A stretch of DNA of 64,000 nucleotides from Ephydatia muelleri (taxonomy: Eukaryota > Porifera > Demospongiae > Spongillida > Spongillidae). Positions 1-16,617 of the stretch are shown in pieces; position 1 is the stretch's first letter; each line of letters opens with the position of its first letter. A program made the translations under genes and the position numbers. Where the stretch lies: the NCBI GenBank assembly GCA_013339895.1, contig JABACO010000004.1, positions 7,537,735 to 7,601,734 of the forward strand. The letters run 5' to 3'. Below the pieces are notes generated by a model that saw nothing but the letters and a program-made list of their open reading frames with translations, ran no database searches and was not told the DNA's origin.

Positions 1-169
1 TAGTATGTGTCGATGTACATGTATAAGTATCAGTTGCGTGTGTAATTGTAACTATTAAAAAACCTCCACAGCGACTCTCTCTTCTGCTGCATCCGACGAT
101 ATGCTTCTCTATGTAAACTGATGAACCAAATTGGAGCATGACCAGAGCACAAAATGATCATACATGTAT

Positions 170-207
170 TACCATGGATACTAGAGGTACCTCTAATATC
201 CATGGTA
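170..207. repeat. 38-bp near-perfect palindrome
   Basis: The two 19-nt halves centred on GGTACC are reverse complements apart from one position (ACTAGAGG against ATTAGAGG). It can fold into a 19-bp hairpin. No flanking element ends were recognised, so it may be a tiny foldback relic or a chance palindrome. Confidence 0.7.
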
Positions 208-1959
208 TTACTCATCTCAGGCACCTACCAGAGGAAATGCGTATCTCCTTACCCACCCACCTTAGCAAAAGTGCCAAAAGTTTATGAACTGCTGTGGCAG
301 CATACAGTAAAAGCACAGGTTAGCGCATGAATAAGTCTGAAATGCAAATGCACTATCACTAGGTGCATTGACAGTACTGTGCATATAGCTACTGACTTTT
401 GACTTGAAAACAAATGACCCACAAGAACTAGCTAGCCCAAGTACAAGCTATCTTGCACATAAATAGAATCCGCACAACGGGTCCTAACAGAAATATACCC
501 AATATTGGGATATCAGTATATGTATTTGGTATCTTCTTGAAAGACTCCAACTTCCACGAGGGCCGTACGCGTGCTCTACAGCATGCAGCACTGCTCTATT
601 AAGCCCTGGCAAAGACTCCTGAGGGCCTTATGCTCAACTACGCTTGGTCGTCAGGGCCATTGTCTCCTGTGTACATACTCTATATGATGGTACCAGGCAA
701 TCTTTATTTGCAAGTAATATATGTCGCACATGTTTTACACGCCTCTGCTTGTTCCACACGACACGTGCACATACCAAAGCATCGATGGAACGCGCGATGA
801 TGCATTGTATAAACTAGAGACATGCATGCCAGCTGCTTGCTGGAAACGACTGTGCGTACTCGTGAGTACCGACGATGGGATCGTCGACCAGTATTGCATT
901 AAGCAACGCAGTATTATCAGGTCTTTTAGATGCGCCCTCTTCGGGGAAAAGAGCCCGTAGGGTATCTTTCTCTTCCTAGGAAAGGGTGTGTGTGTGTGGG
1001 GGGGGGGGGCATCCCTTCAAAAAATAAATTTGGCATACTATTATTTTAGTACAAGATTATAACTATAGAATGTGCATTAGTTATTAGATGTCGGTAGCAC
1101 AAATAGGCAACAAGCAGTCCATTTAGACCTTTTGCGTCACTCGGATATTTCCGTAAAAGCTGTGAACCAACATGACGGACGTGCATAAATTTATACTATG
1201 TGATACTGACGTATGTCAGATTACGGAGCGGAGACATGACGCATGAAAAGAGTCTATATTTAGAACGCGATCTTGTGGCCAACCCATTTTGAAGTACGTC
1301 ACAAAACAGACTTCCAGGAATTTCCAAACTAATGTTCATCTTCCAACTTCAGACGATCCTTCCCGTGGCTGCACTACTATACCCCAACAATACACCAGCA
1401 TTCCTGATGCAGAGACTGGGGCAAGTGCATGTAGCAGTGTCAGTCATTTACCACCAAGCAGCAGTATCATGTCTCTCAGCTCGAATCCTTCCAGCCTCTC
1501 CCAATCAACCAAGGCTCAAAATTTCCACTGAGATAGTTTGGCACTCAACAACGTGGCATTGCATGATAGCTATCCATGACTGCACTATCTCAAAGACGAG
1601 GATGTTCTTTTCTAGCGCAATAGCTGTTGGGACGAAAGATGCCAATGACTAGGTATATGGATACTATTCTCTCTGCCTCGGGACCTTTCTGTAACTGGTA
1701 ACTGGATAAAGGCAGTAGAAAAATTTAGTAAGCACGAGCGATCTGCTTGTCACCACAATGCCTTGATAATCATCACAGCTGCTTAGTGCTGATCATGCAA
1801 AGCAGATGACTCTTAACAATAAATATCTTTTCACCATCATTTCCTCTTTATTAAATTCTTGGCTCGCCAAGGATTAGCCGCCATATGTGCAATAATTATT
1901 CAAATGGCATCAGAGGCGAAGTAGACAGCCATCTTATGCAATTGTTGTTTCTAATGAAA
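208..1959. other. Intergenic stretch, no gene recognised
   Basis: Only open frames shorter than about 110 codons occur on either strand and none shows a family I recognise. It contains a TG/poly-G tract near 985-1009. I see no RNA gene or transposon end here. Confidence 0.5.
985..1009. repeat. (TG)n followed by G12 tract
   Basis: A short TG dinucleotide run passes directly into about twelve G residues. This is a simple-sequence repeat. Confidence 0.85.
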
Positions 1960-3300
1960 TAGGAGGTGCCAGGCTTTGACACATGGCTGCAAAAATCACG
2001 AGATAGATTTATTTCTCCTGAAATCCAGAATGTGCTTTTACACATCATGGGACTTTCTGTTCTTAGGAAACTTGCTGGTATAGGTTTGCAGGATTGTATT
2101 TTACTGTCATGGCAGATGAAACAACAGACGTATCAAATACAGAGCAACGTAGTAGTCCTCTGTCTGCACTTTGTGGACAATCAGCTTGTTAGCCATGAGG
2201 AGGTCATTGGTCTTCATTCTATGGATGATACCACAGCTGAACACATCTCTCGAACCATGAAGACATTTTACTACGGCTGTCACCCCCCCTTGAGAACTGT
2301 CGTGGACAGTGCAATGATGGGGCCAGTTGAATGGCTGGCTGCAAAACTGGAGTAAGTACCAATTTGTCAGCAAAAGACATTATGCACACATTGTTATGGT
2401 AAATTTAGCTTGACAAGAAGCCACCAAAGGTAATACTGAAATTGTTCAAGATATACACTTGACACAAATTGAAGACAAAATAAAATTATTTTTAAAAATC
2501 TTTCAGACGATATGTGATTTTTGAAAAAGTAAAAATGATATTGCTCTTGATGTACCAGGAATTCGTTTGCTATGTCCTACTCGTTGGACTGTTAGAGCAT
2601 CAGCTTTGACTTCCATATATCTGAGAATTACAAAGCATTGGTAGAAACGTGGGCAGAGCCAAGCCAAATAAATAGTGCATGACAGTGAAATGCGAGCTCA
2701 CATAGGGAGTTGCAAAGCAAATGGAGACATTTGACTTCTTCTTTGGGGTAGAGCTAGGCAGAATAGTGCTGAACATGGCAGATAACCTATTAAATGCACT
2801 GCAGGAGTCCACTGTAGCAGTCTCTGATGGTCAAAGCTCTATGAACATGACGGTTGCCTTTATACAAAGCACGAGATCGGAGGAGCTCTTCACCGCTTTC
2901 TGGCAAATGGTTGAAACAAAACGTGAACATTGCAATACTCAAATTGTAGATCCAGGGCTTCCACACCATAGGAAATAGCCAAGAGGCTCAGAAGACTGTG
3001 AAGTCATTGATTTTACAGATCTGTATGGAGAGGACTTTGATCTTGAGCGTCTAGCCATCCAATGGTCTGTTCTGCACAGCAATCTTCCCATTGACGTCCG
3101 TAGTCAGACTGGTGGTGTGAAATTAAAAAGTATTGTCCAATTTTTGCAACAGATCAATTCAGTTCAACGTCAGCTATACACAGAGGTATTACTCTTGTAG
3201 TTGTAATGCCAGCAACGAATGTGACTATTGAACGAACGTTTAGTGCACTTAGACACTTAAAGACGTGGCTGCATAAGGAGTACCACACATTATATTGATC
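1960..3300 (+). pseudogene. Decayed hAT-family transposase (DUF4371/ZMYM1-like)
   Basis: Three separated blocks on the plus strand read like one hAT transposase. Near 2100-2360 the reading is LCLHFVDNQLVSHEEVIGLHS, the segment that follows the ADETTD motif in DUF4371 proteins. At 2721-2978 a block ends in RSEELFTAFWQMVETKRE. At about 3206-3290 the C-terminal dimerisation motif reads VTIERTFSALRHLKTWL. Frameshifts and stops separate the blocks and the N-terminal zinc finger is missing, so it is dead. Known for the family: it catalyses cut-and-paste transposition with 8-bp target duplications. I found no terminal repeats for this copy. Confidence 0.75.
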
Positions 3301-3381
3301 CATTGTCCTGAACTATACTAATATAAATAGAGCCCGAACCAGGCAATCCTATTGACAGTATAGCCATAGCTTTTAAACTTG

Positions 3382-3563
3382 ATGCTTCATTGATGAGTCA
3401 TGGAGCACAATTGGCTACGTATAGTGAGTGAAGTACATAATCTATTGGAAAACCCCTGGTGATAGCTGATAGAAACTCTGATGGTTCTCTTCTTATCCAG
3501 GGCTATATGTACCTCTTCAAGGACTATTAGCCAATTGTGCCCCATGACTCATGAATGAAGCAT
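3382..3563. repeat. Inverted repeat, 35-bp arms
   Basis: The 35-bp arm at 3382-3416 (starting ATGCTTCATT) is repeated in inverted orientation at 3529-3563 with two mismatches, leaving a loop of about 112 bp. Probably a small foldback element or MITE lying just downstream of the hAT relic. No target duplication was identified. Confidence 0.75.
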
Positions 3564-4235
3564 TAATCTAAAAAACAGAACAGACTAGTTCCCAAACCTG
3601 AGTTGTACTCAGGCATATATATAGCCACTTCATTCTTTCTGCAGTGTTCATACTTAAAGTGTCTTACATTGTGTAACTTGTGAGGTATATGGTAGATCCA
3701 TGTGAATATCATGCATGAGATTGAAATAGCATATCTCATGAACAGAACATTGTACTAAGATGGTTGCTCTGCTACAGTTCTCTTTGTTGAGAAGTAAGGG
3801 TACTTGACCTGAATACACACAGCGCATCAATGGTAGGTACAGCAGTTTGAGTACTCCGAATGCCAAAAGGAATAAACATTATGCCATGTATGGGACATCC
3901 TATATACCACTACATCCGCCGTCCGACACAGACTTCATATGGCGCTAGATCTCTCATCTGTGCATCTTAGGCGAGCTACAAAAGGTACATACAGCCAGTG
4001 TGTTTTCTGATCACACGATATTACGTAATCATTTACTGATCGTGTGTACGTTGAATTCGAAGTGATTATACTAGTGCATTTTCAGCATTAGGGTACCTTC
4101 AAGTCACAAAGAAACGTTCACTGTCTACACACACACCATAGCTATAGGTCCAAAACAATAACTAGTTGAATAAATCAGTCACAAGCTTACGCATAATTTA
4201 TTGTCCAATATAATGTTTTGTGAGGTGAACGGACG
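3564..4235. other. Intergenic, upstream of the ubiquitin-RING gene
   Basis: No open frame with recognisable similarity. It presumably includes the promoter-distal region of the gene starting at 4301. Confidence 0.4.
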
Positions 4236-4247
4236 CCATATATATTT
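4236..4247 (+). promoter_or_regulatory. Possible TATA-like element
   Basis: CCATATATATTTT lies about 55-65 nt before the ATG at 4301, with a CCAAT core also seen near 4280. Position and composition suit a core promoter of the intronless gene, but no transcription start is known. Confidence 0.3.
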
Positions 4248-4300
4248 TGCCGCATAAATAGTCTGCGCTCTCGATCTCGTCTCCAATCAGCCATTTTAAA

Positions 4301-5485
4301 ATGGCAGCGATTCTGATGCCGATGTCAGTTATGTGCCTCGAGAGTCCACGTGGGCCGTGCGACCTGTTTCTCGATAACATCACGACAGATTGCACGGTGA
4401 AAGAGCTTTTCGACACCATCGCCGCTCAACTGGATATAACCAAACTGTCAGTTGCCAAGACGACAGTCTCATTTGCAAATGGGAAAATTCTGAGACCCTA
4501 TTCGTCGACTCGAATTCTTCAATATGGACCAGCGGGAGGCATCACGTGCCGGATATACAGTGGAGAGGGTTCTATGACGATTAACCTTCAAACGCAAACT
4601 CGTTTAAACACCGTCCCGCTCTTGGTGGAGCCGTCAAACACGGTGAATGATGTGATGGCCATGATCCAGGACAAGGAAGGGATTCCAATCGACCAACAGC
4701 GCTTGATTTACGGAGGGATGCAACTGAATGATTGCTCCCTGCTCTCAGCCTGCAACGTCCAGGAAGATTCAACTATCCATCTTGTACTCAGGCTACGTGG
4801 TGGTGGCTCCGGTGTGATGTTTGTTGATGTTTCCAATACCGATGCTCTTCGCATGGATACCTGGAGCAAACACGCCCCCAGGTGGCGTGTTGCCTGCCAT
4901 GGTTTGAACATCGAGGGTCGGTGCTCCAATCACACCTGTGCTGGCTTTAGAAAGATGGTCATTCATCGAAACGGCTTCAAAACCTTTGACCTCATCAATG
5001 CTGTACCACGCTGCCCACTATGTTACACTACGTTCATTCCTATCAAACCAGGCTTCAGCAACTGCTGGTGGCGTGTGGTGGGCATCAAGACTGATGGAAG
5101 TCAAATCGCAAAGCCATTTCAGAAGGCAGGGAATGCGTACACTACCTATGATGAAGGAAAGGCAGGCATGGCTACCTTCAAGCATCTGAACATTGAAGTC
5201 CGGCCTTTATCAGCCACAGCTAAGGTCGCAGCGGACATACCATCTACAGCTTCTACTTCTATTACACCTCTCACATTGCCTTGTCCTTCTCATTGTGGGA
5301 TTTGCCACGATGGTCTATCTGTGCCCTCTGCATCCATGTTGAATAAATGTGGCCATTGTTTTCACCAAAAGTGCATTCGGGAATGGATGAAAGTTGCACC
5401 AAGTGGTCCCTCTTGCCCCTTTTGTCGGAGTCTTGTTGTTGGAGAGCATGATATTATCAACTTGATTCCAGTTGAGAATGTTTAG
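4301..5485 (+). CDS. Ubiquitin-like/RING-H2 protein (394 aa), probable E3 ubiquitin ligase
   Basis: One uninterrupted exon. Residues ~18-88 form a divergent ubiquitin-like domain. Residues 92-168 are a clear ubiquitin fold ending in LRLRGG at 163-168, followed directly by GSGV. Residues ~170-265 form a conserved cysteine-rich segment (C208, C213, C238, C241, C255). Residues 332-375 form a RING-H2 finger with C332, C335, C350, H352, H355, C358, C372 and C375 all present. Family knowledge: RING-H2 fingers recruit E2 enzymes. The diGly followed by more protein means a deubiquitinase could in principle release the first 168 residues; this is inference. In the ubiquitin domain every chain-forming lysine except the K33 equivalent (residue 125) is replaced. 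The start has a good context (AAAATGG). Lack of introns beside a 13-exon neighbour may indicate an origin by retroposition. Specific substrate unknown. Confidence 0.9.
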   Translation: MAAILMPMSVMCLESPRGPCDLFLDNITTDCTVKELFDTIAAQLDITKLSVAKTTVSFANGKILRPYSSTRILQYGPAGGITCRIYSGEGSMTINLQTQTRLNTVPLLVEPSNTVNDVMAMIQDKEGIPIDQQRLIYGGMQLNDCSLLSACNVQEDSTIHLVLRLRGGGSGVMFVDVSNTDALRMDTWSKHAPRWRVACHGLNIEGRCSNHTCAGFRKMVIHRNGFKTFDLINAVPRCPLCYTTFIPIKPGFSNCWWRVVGIKTDGSQIAKPFQKAGNAYTTYDEGKAGMATFKHLNIEVRPLSATAKVAADIPSTASTSITPLTLPCPSHCGICHDGLSVPSASMLNKCGHCFHQKCIREWMKVAPSGPSCPFCRSLVVGEHDIINLIPVENV

Positions 5486-6189
5486 TATTGGGAAACATTT
5501 ATTTCAAACTGATTGTATGTAATAATTATCAGGAAAGTTAGTTTGTAAGTGCATGAATGCTTGCCATGATTTTGTGTATGCTGTTGTTTTTTGTTATTTG
5601 TATCTGTGTATTTCAATCAATTCAATTCAAGGTTACCTATTGAATTAGATCAACATGCACATGTACCAGCACTTAGATAACGATGATCATTGTAAATTAG
5701 CTTTGTGAAAAATGCCAGGTATACCTCTAATACAAATCTGATGGAATTGCCAGAATGTATTGCAAAAAAGTTGGCTCTATGCTTTGCAGTAAGTCATTTA
5801 TTTGGTGCATTGCAGTTACTACAGGCTTACAGCATGTTGCTTCGCTCCTGGCAAGCAGTGCGACTATTAGAATGGAAATAGCATGCCATTTTATAATACA
5901 TTGTCAGTACTATGTTTGCGTCCTCACACATGCAGTTTATCTTCATTGATCCACATCAATACCAGATCTGTACAGTCAATTTGTGCCAATATGCCACAGA
6001 AGTCTGACAGCTACTATGGACAACTGAAATGAATGTAATTTGCAGATTATTTATAAAATCATTATTTACACTTACACAGTTTACGAACAATGCTGTCTTT
6101 AATTTATACCTGAAGGAGCACAAGGTTGGTATTCTAATACTATACTTCAGTTTGCATTATGTCTTCACATCTTCATTACCTAGCTAAAC
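5486..6189. other. 3' flank of the ubiquitin-RING gene, no further gene seen
   Basis: AT-rich sequence with no recognised coding segment. No canonical AATAAA was seen close after the stop codon at 5485. Confidence 0.4.
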
Positions 6190-6545
6190 CATTACATACA
6201 TAGAAGGACTTGCTTGGTCCCACCATAGATGGTCCCACAGTTCAAGTCACCACTTCCTGAAGTGAGCCCAGTTGGAATTAGGGATAGGTATAGAATCGAG
6301 CATGGCACCTTTGCACCCCTCGTAATCTCAATCTCAGAGGAGGTATGCATGGGTCCTATAGTGTATAAAAGAATGGCTTTGCTCCTAGCTGATAAATACA
6401 ATAATCCTTGTAGCTCCACTCTTTTTTGGCAAAGATGCAAGCTGAGTTCTCAATCTGCAATAATGTGCATCAGCAGCTGGCTCAAGGTTCCTAGCTCCTA
6501 TCGTAGACCAACAAACATGTTTAGTGAGGCCATAAACATATAAAT
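6190..6545 (+). pseudogene. C-terminal tail of a non-LTR (LINE-type) reverse-transcriptase ORF
   Basis: The plus-strand frame at about 6229-6543 contains RIEHGTFAPLVISIS, YKRMALLLADKYNNP and STLFWQRCKL, then SAIMCI. This string of motifs is what I recall from the extreme C-terminus of LINE polyproteins common in cnidarian and sponge genomes. The catalytic part is absent, so this is a 5'-truncated insertion, the usual fate of LINEs. Family assignment is from memory of the motif, not from a search. Confidence 0.55.
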
Positions 6546-7015
6546 CCTTATCTGTCTTTTTAATTTTATTATTTGTTTATTTCATTACCATGTTTCCATG
6601 TATTATTATTATTATGTGTTGATTTACTTTAATTAAACATATACTGGTCTGGTACAAGGTGGACTGTAAAGTGAATATAACGTCGACTGAAGCACGTGAT
6701 CAGCAGGAAATAACTTAAGACCGCAGTCTGGAAAGTTACTCTCGGTTGGACCACGGCAACACTCTAGTTAAATACACACATGTACAATGTAACATCGTCA
6801 TTAAATATGTACACCGTGTTGATCCAATTGTTCATAAAAATGAAATTTCCAACTCCTTGCCATCCCTTATGTCCTTGATGGTGCCAGGTGTCTTCCCACC
6901 CATGGTGGAGAGGGATCCGTTGTGAATTGGTGTGTGTGGTGTGGTGGGGAGGAGGCGCAGCACAGGGCTGGCTGTTGAAGGTTGAACATAGCACACACAT
7001 GCATACATGATCTAT

Positions 7016-7021
7016 TTTATT
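7016..7021 (-). terminator. Polyadenylation signal of the prolyl-tRNA synthetase gene
   Basis: AATAAA on the minus strand, about 70 nt after the stop codon at 7090. Confidence 0.6.
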
Positions 7022-7089
7022 CATTAAAGCTCAGAGATTTATGATTTTATACACAAAAGTGATATACTTCAAATTGCCATGTCCCTTTT

Positions 7090-13931
<6,842 letters not shown>

Positions 13932-14128
13932 ATGAGCCAAATTACTATTACAATATTAAAACCTTTTAATTGACACTCATTTGTGGTTAGAAACCATTCT
14001 ATAGTACACGTGTTTCTCTACCAGTCGAACGGAAGGCCGCACTATGCAAATGAACGGGTATCGGGATTGAGCAGCGAGGATAGCTTGAGGACCGAAGGGT
14101 AAGTCAGCGTTTGCTCTTATATTATAGT
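13932..14128. other. 5' flank of the prolyl-tRNA synthetase gene
   Basis: Presumably contains the promoter. An in-frame TAA lies about 25 nt before ATG 13931. No clear TATA box was identified. Confidence 0.35.
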
Positions 14129-14347
14129 TAGGGTAGATTAAGGTATGTTCGCCAGGGAGGAGTGTTCGCCACCCTTCACTTCAAACGCGGCGTCGAACCT
14201 TACCACGTTTGCAGCTCTCGGCACAAAATGAAATAACACTACATGGGGTCTGTCTGTATGTGCCGAGAGATGCAAACGTTTGGTAAGGTTCGGCGCCACG
14301 TTTGAAGTGAAGGGTGGCGAACACTCCCCAGCTGGCGAATATACCCT
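14129..14347. mobile_element. Foldback MITE, ~219 bp
   Basis: Nearly the whole element is an inverted repeat. The left arm contains GTTCGCCACCCTTCACTTCA and the right arm its complement TGAAGTGAAGGGTGGCGAAC; both outer ends read AGGGTA/TACCCT. The central loop is about 40 bp (14223-14262). The left end carries about 10 extra bases relative to the right. No protein is encoded and no certain target duplication was found. Confidence 0.8.
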
Positions 14348-14931
14348 ACACGTTGCACGTTACTTTACCGAGAGACAGTTGTATAATATGTGAACGGCGT
14401 GCTTATGTGTACTAGTAACGTACATGTATTACATGTCTTCAGATCATCTTCGTGTAATTTCTCTGTCTTGGGATGAATACCATTTATGAAGTTGATAACT
14501 TTGATCGGTTACAAAATATAGTCCTTGAAATAATTAATTTTTCCAGATAATGTTAAACTCATATTTTTGCCTGATAGAGACATTTCTGGCATCAAATCAA
14601 CTAAAGTAGAATCTATTTAATAGTCATTTCTGTAGGTAGTGGTGAAGGTTGACTTTATAGTGAAGATTGCAAGATTTTGGTAACTTCCAGATTTGAGGAA
14701 CTGAAAGGACAACTTCTTATTTTATAAATAACCCCGGAGAACTGTATAGGTTTGATTATGTGGCAGCCATATTATTCGGCTTGTATTACTAAGCTTGTTG
14801 TTTGAATCGAACAAGAAGACATAAATGAGCGATTTGCCTATATTTAAGTAATTCCTAAAGCCCTGCTCACATCACTTTGGTCACCCATGGAACTGTAACT
14901 GAAAACGACGTGAGAAACCTAATCCTCATGA
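14348..14931. other. Intergenic, nothing recognised
   Basis: AT-rich sequence without a supported gene or repeat. Confidence 0.4.
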
Positions 14932-15200
14932 ATGGAGGAGGTTGTGATGGTGGTGGTTAAAGCAGTGATGGAGGAGGAGCTCGTGAAGCCAGCAGCAGTG
15001 GAGGAGCTCGTGGTGGTGGAGGTGAAGAAGGGTATTGACAGCCATGGAGGAGATGAAGGCAGCGATAGAGTTGTTGGCAACCATGAAGGAGGTGTTGGCG
15101 GTGATGGAGGACATGTTGGCGAGGGTAGAGACAATGGTGGCAGACATGGAGGTGAAGGGGGTGGAGGAAACTGACATGGAGGAAGAAGAGGACTGGAGGA
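14932..15200. repeat. Purine-rich GGAGG/GGTGG low-complexity tract
   Basis: The plus strand is dominated by GGAGGAGGT- and GGTGGTGGA-like words, which keeps several frames open on both strands with Glu/Val/Met or Ser/Pro repeats. This is a simple-sequence region with strand-biased purines, not a supported gene. Confidence 0.7.
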
Positions 15201-15389
15201 TGAGGACGAGAGGACTATTATTGTGCAATTATAATTATAAATGTCCACAACAATTTTTAACTGCATTTATTATATGTCGGCGTACTCTCGTTCCTAGACT
15301 AGTGTAGTGTTCTCAGTTCATTTGGTTATTTATTTAACTCAATTACAGTACCGGTACCTTTACTCTTAATGGCATTCTATATACGCAGG

Positions 15390-15990
15390 GGAGGGGGGGC
15401 ATTATCGGTTATGAACAAAAATCAATGAAGCAAGTAAGTAAAAAATTTGGACTTCAGCTTTATCAGTGTATTGAAATGTTGGAATTTTTGCCCATTTAGA
15501 GAACTGCAAATGGGTCTGGATCTGGTCATCAAGAGGCCTCTGCAGACTTGCCCTTGCCACTATCCGCTTCACTGTCCCTCCCATGCCATCACATAGGCCT
15601 TTGCCATCTGCGGTAGCAAACAAATGCCACTCTGCTTCCATCTTAAAATCTTTGATGTGGAATGCTAGATTTGTGTTCTTATACTGAGCAAATGCTCCGT
15701 CTGAGAAGTAGAAGACCTTTGTCACATCAATATTGTCGCTCAGAAACCTAAGCAGCTTCTTAATGAAGCAGTGCGCTGACACAGCATTGTGTTTTAAGAT
15801 GTCAGAGATAGCAACGAATTTCAGAAAGCCTATTCCTTTTACGGGATTTGTTCACTTGTCCTTCCCGTTGTAATAGGCAACAAATTGATGATGGTTGCCT
15901 GATCATTGTTCCGATGGAACCCCTGAACAGCATCTTTAATGATAAAAGAATAGTTCTCAGAAAAACCTCCTTGCACAATCACTTCTCCAT
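15390..15990 (-). pseudogene. Transposase copy A: C-terminal half, unnamed superfamily
   Basis: On the minus strand the reading is GGFSENYSF...DAVQGFH, then VFYFSDGAFAQYKN, then AEWHLFATADGKGLCDGMGG followed by TVKR and RASLQRP. These are the core motifs shared with copies B, C/D and E. The beginning of the protein is missing here and is found at 26240-27290. The missing and present halves meet at the same alignment point, at a ~10.2-kb element bounded by inverted repeats. At least one frameshift and a stop interrupt the frame. Role by inference: a DDE-type cut-and-paste transposase. Confidence 0.8.
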
Positions 15991-16123
15991 CTTTATAGTG
16001 GAAACTGTAGTAGTTGCATATAATTTTTTTTCCTTTTCCTCAATGTTTGGAATAAGTTTTTTCAATAATGGTTTGAGCTATAGAAATTCTACTAATGCAG
16101 TTTGGTTAGTAAACTAGGTTTCA

Positions 16124-16599
16124 AAAAGTGTTTGAAATTGAAGCTTGTCACGTGACACCTTACTTTCCATTTTGGGGAATTTGTGTTCCTCATTCTGAAA
16201 AAACATATCTAACTTTTTTCTGCTCATAAATAATCATATGATTTAGCTAATTTAGCCAATTACATGCAACACATAATTAAACATTCCCATATAAAAGGGA
16301 TAAGTTATTTTAAAAACAACCAATGTTTATCAGATAGCCCTATCATAGTACATTTATATTTAAGTACAATTGAAATAGTAAAATGTACTCATTTTGCACC
16401 ATTTTTATTTCTGTCATGTATCTCTAACAATGCAAAATGTGTCATTGGTATAGAAGTCATTTATGTGCACTATTACATGCTTATTTATTCATATTTCAGC
16501 AAATAAATCAACCAAACATTATATTGTACCATTCAAATTTCACTTAGTACACTTATGGATAGCAATGAAATTTAAGTTTCTATATACTATGTTGTCCCT
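16124..16599. other. AT-rich 3' subterminal region of the transposase B element
   Basis: Low-GC sequence between the left inverted repeat and the transposase B stop codon. No coding segment recognised. Confidence 0.4.
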
Positions 16600-16617
16600 T
16601 TTTAGTGTCCCAAGCCT

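Noticed and set aside
721..960. Open frame of 79 codons on the plus strand
   Set aside because: No recognisable domain, no splice or promoter support, and size within chance expectation.
1289..1652. Two overlapping plus-strand open frames of 80 and 106 codons
   Set aside because: Overlapping frames in low-information sequence with no family resemblance.
14919..15307. Several long open frames on both strands
   Set aside because: Produced by the GGAGG/GGTGG low-complexity tract; composition is repetitive in every frame.
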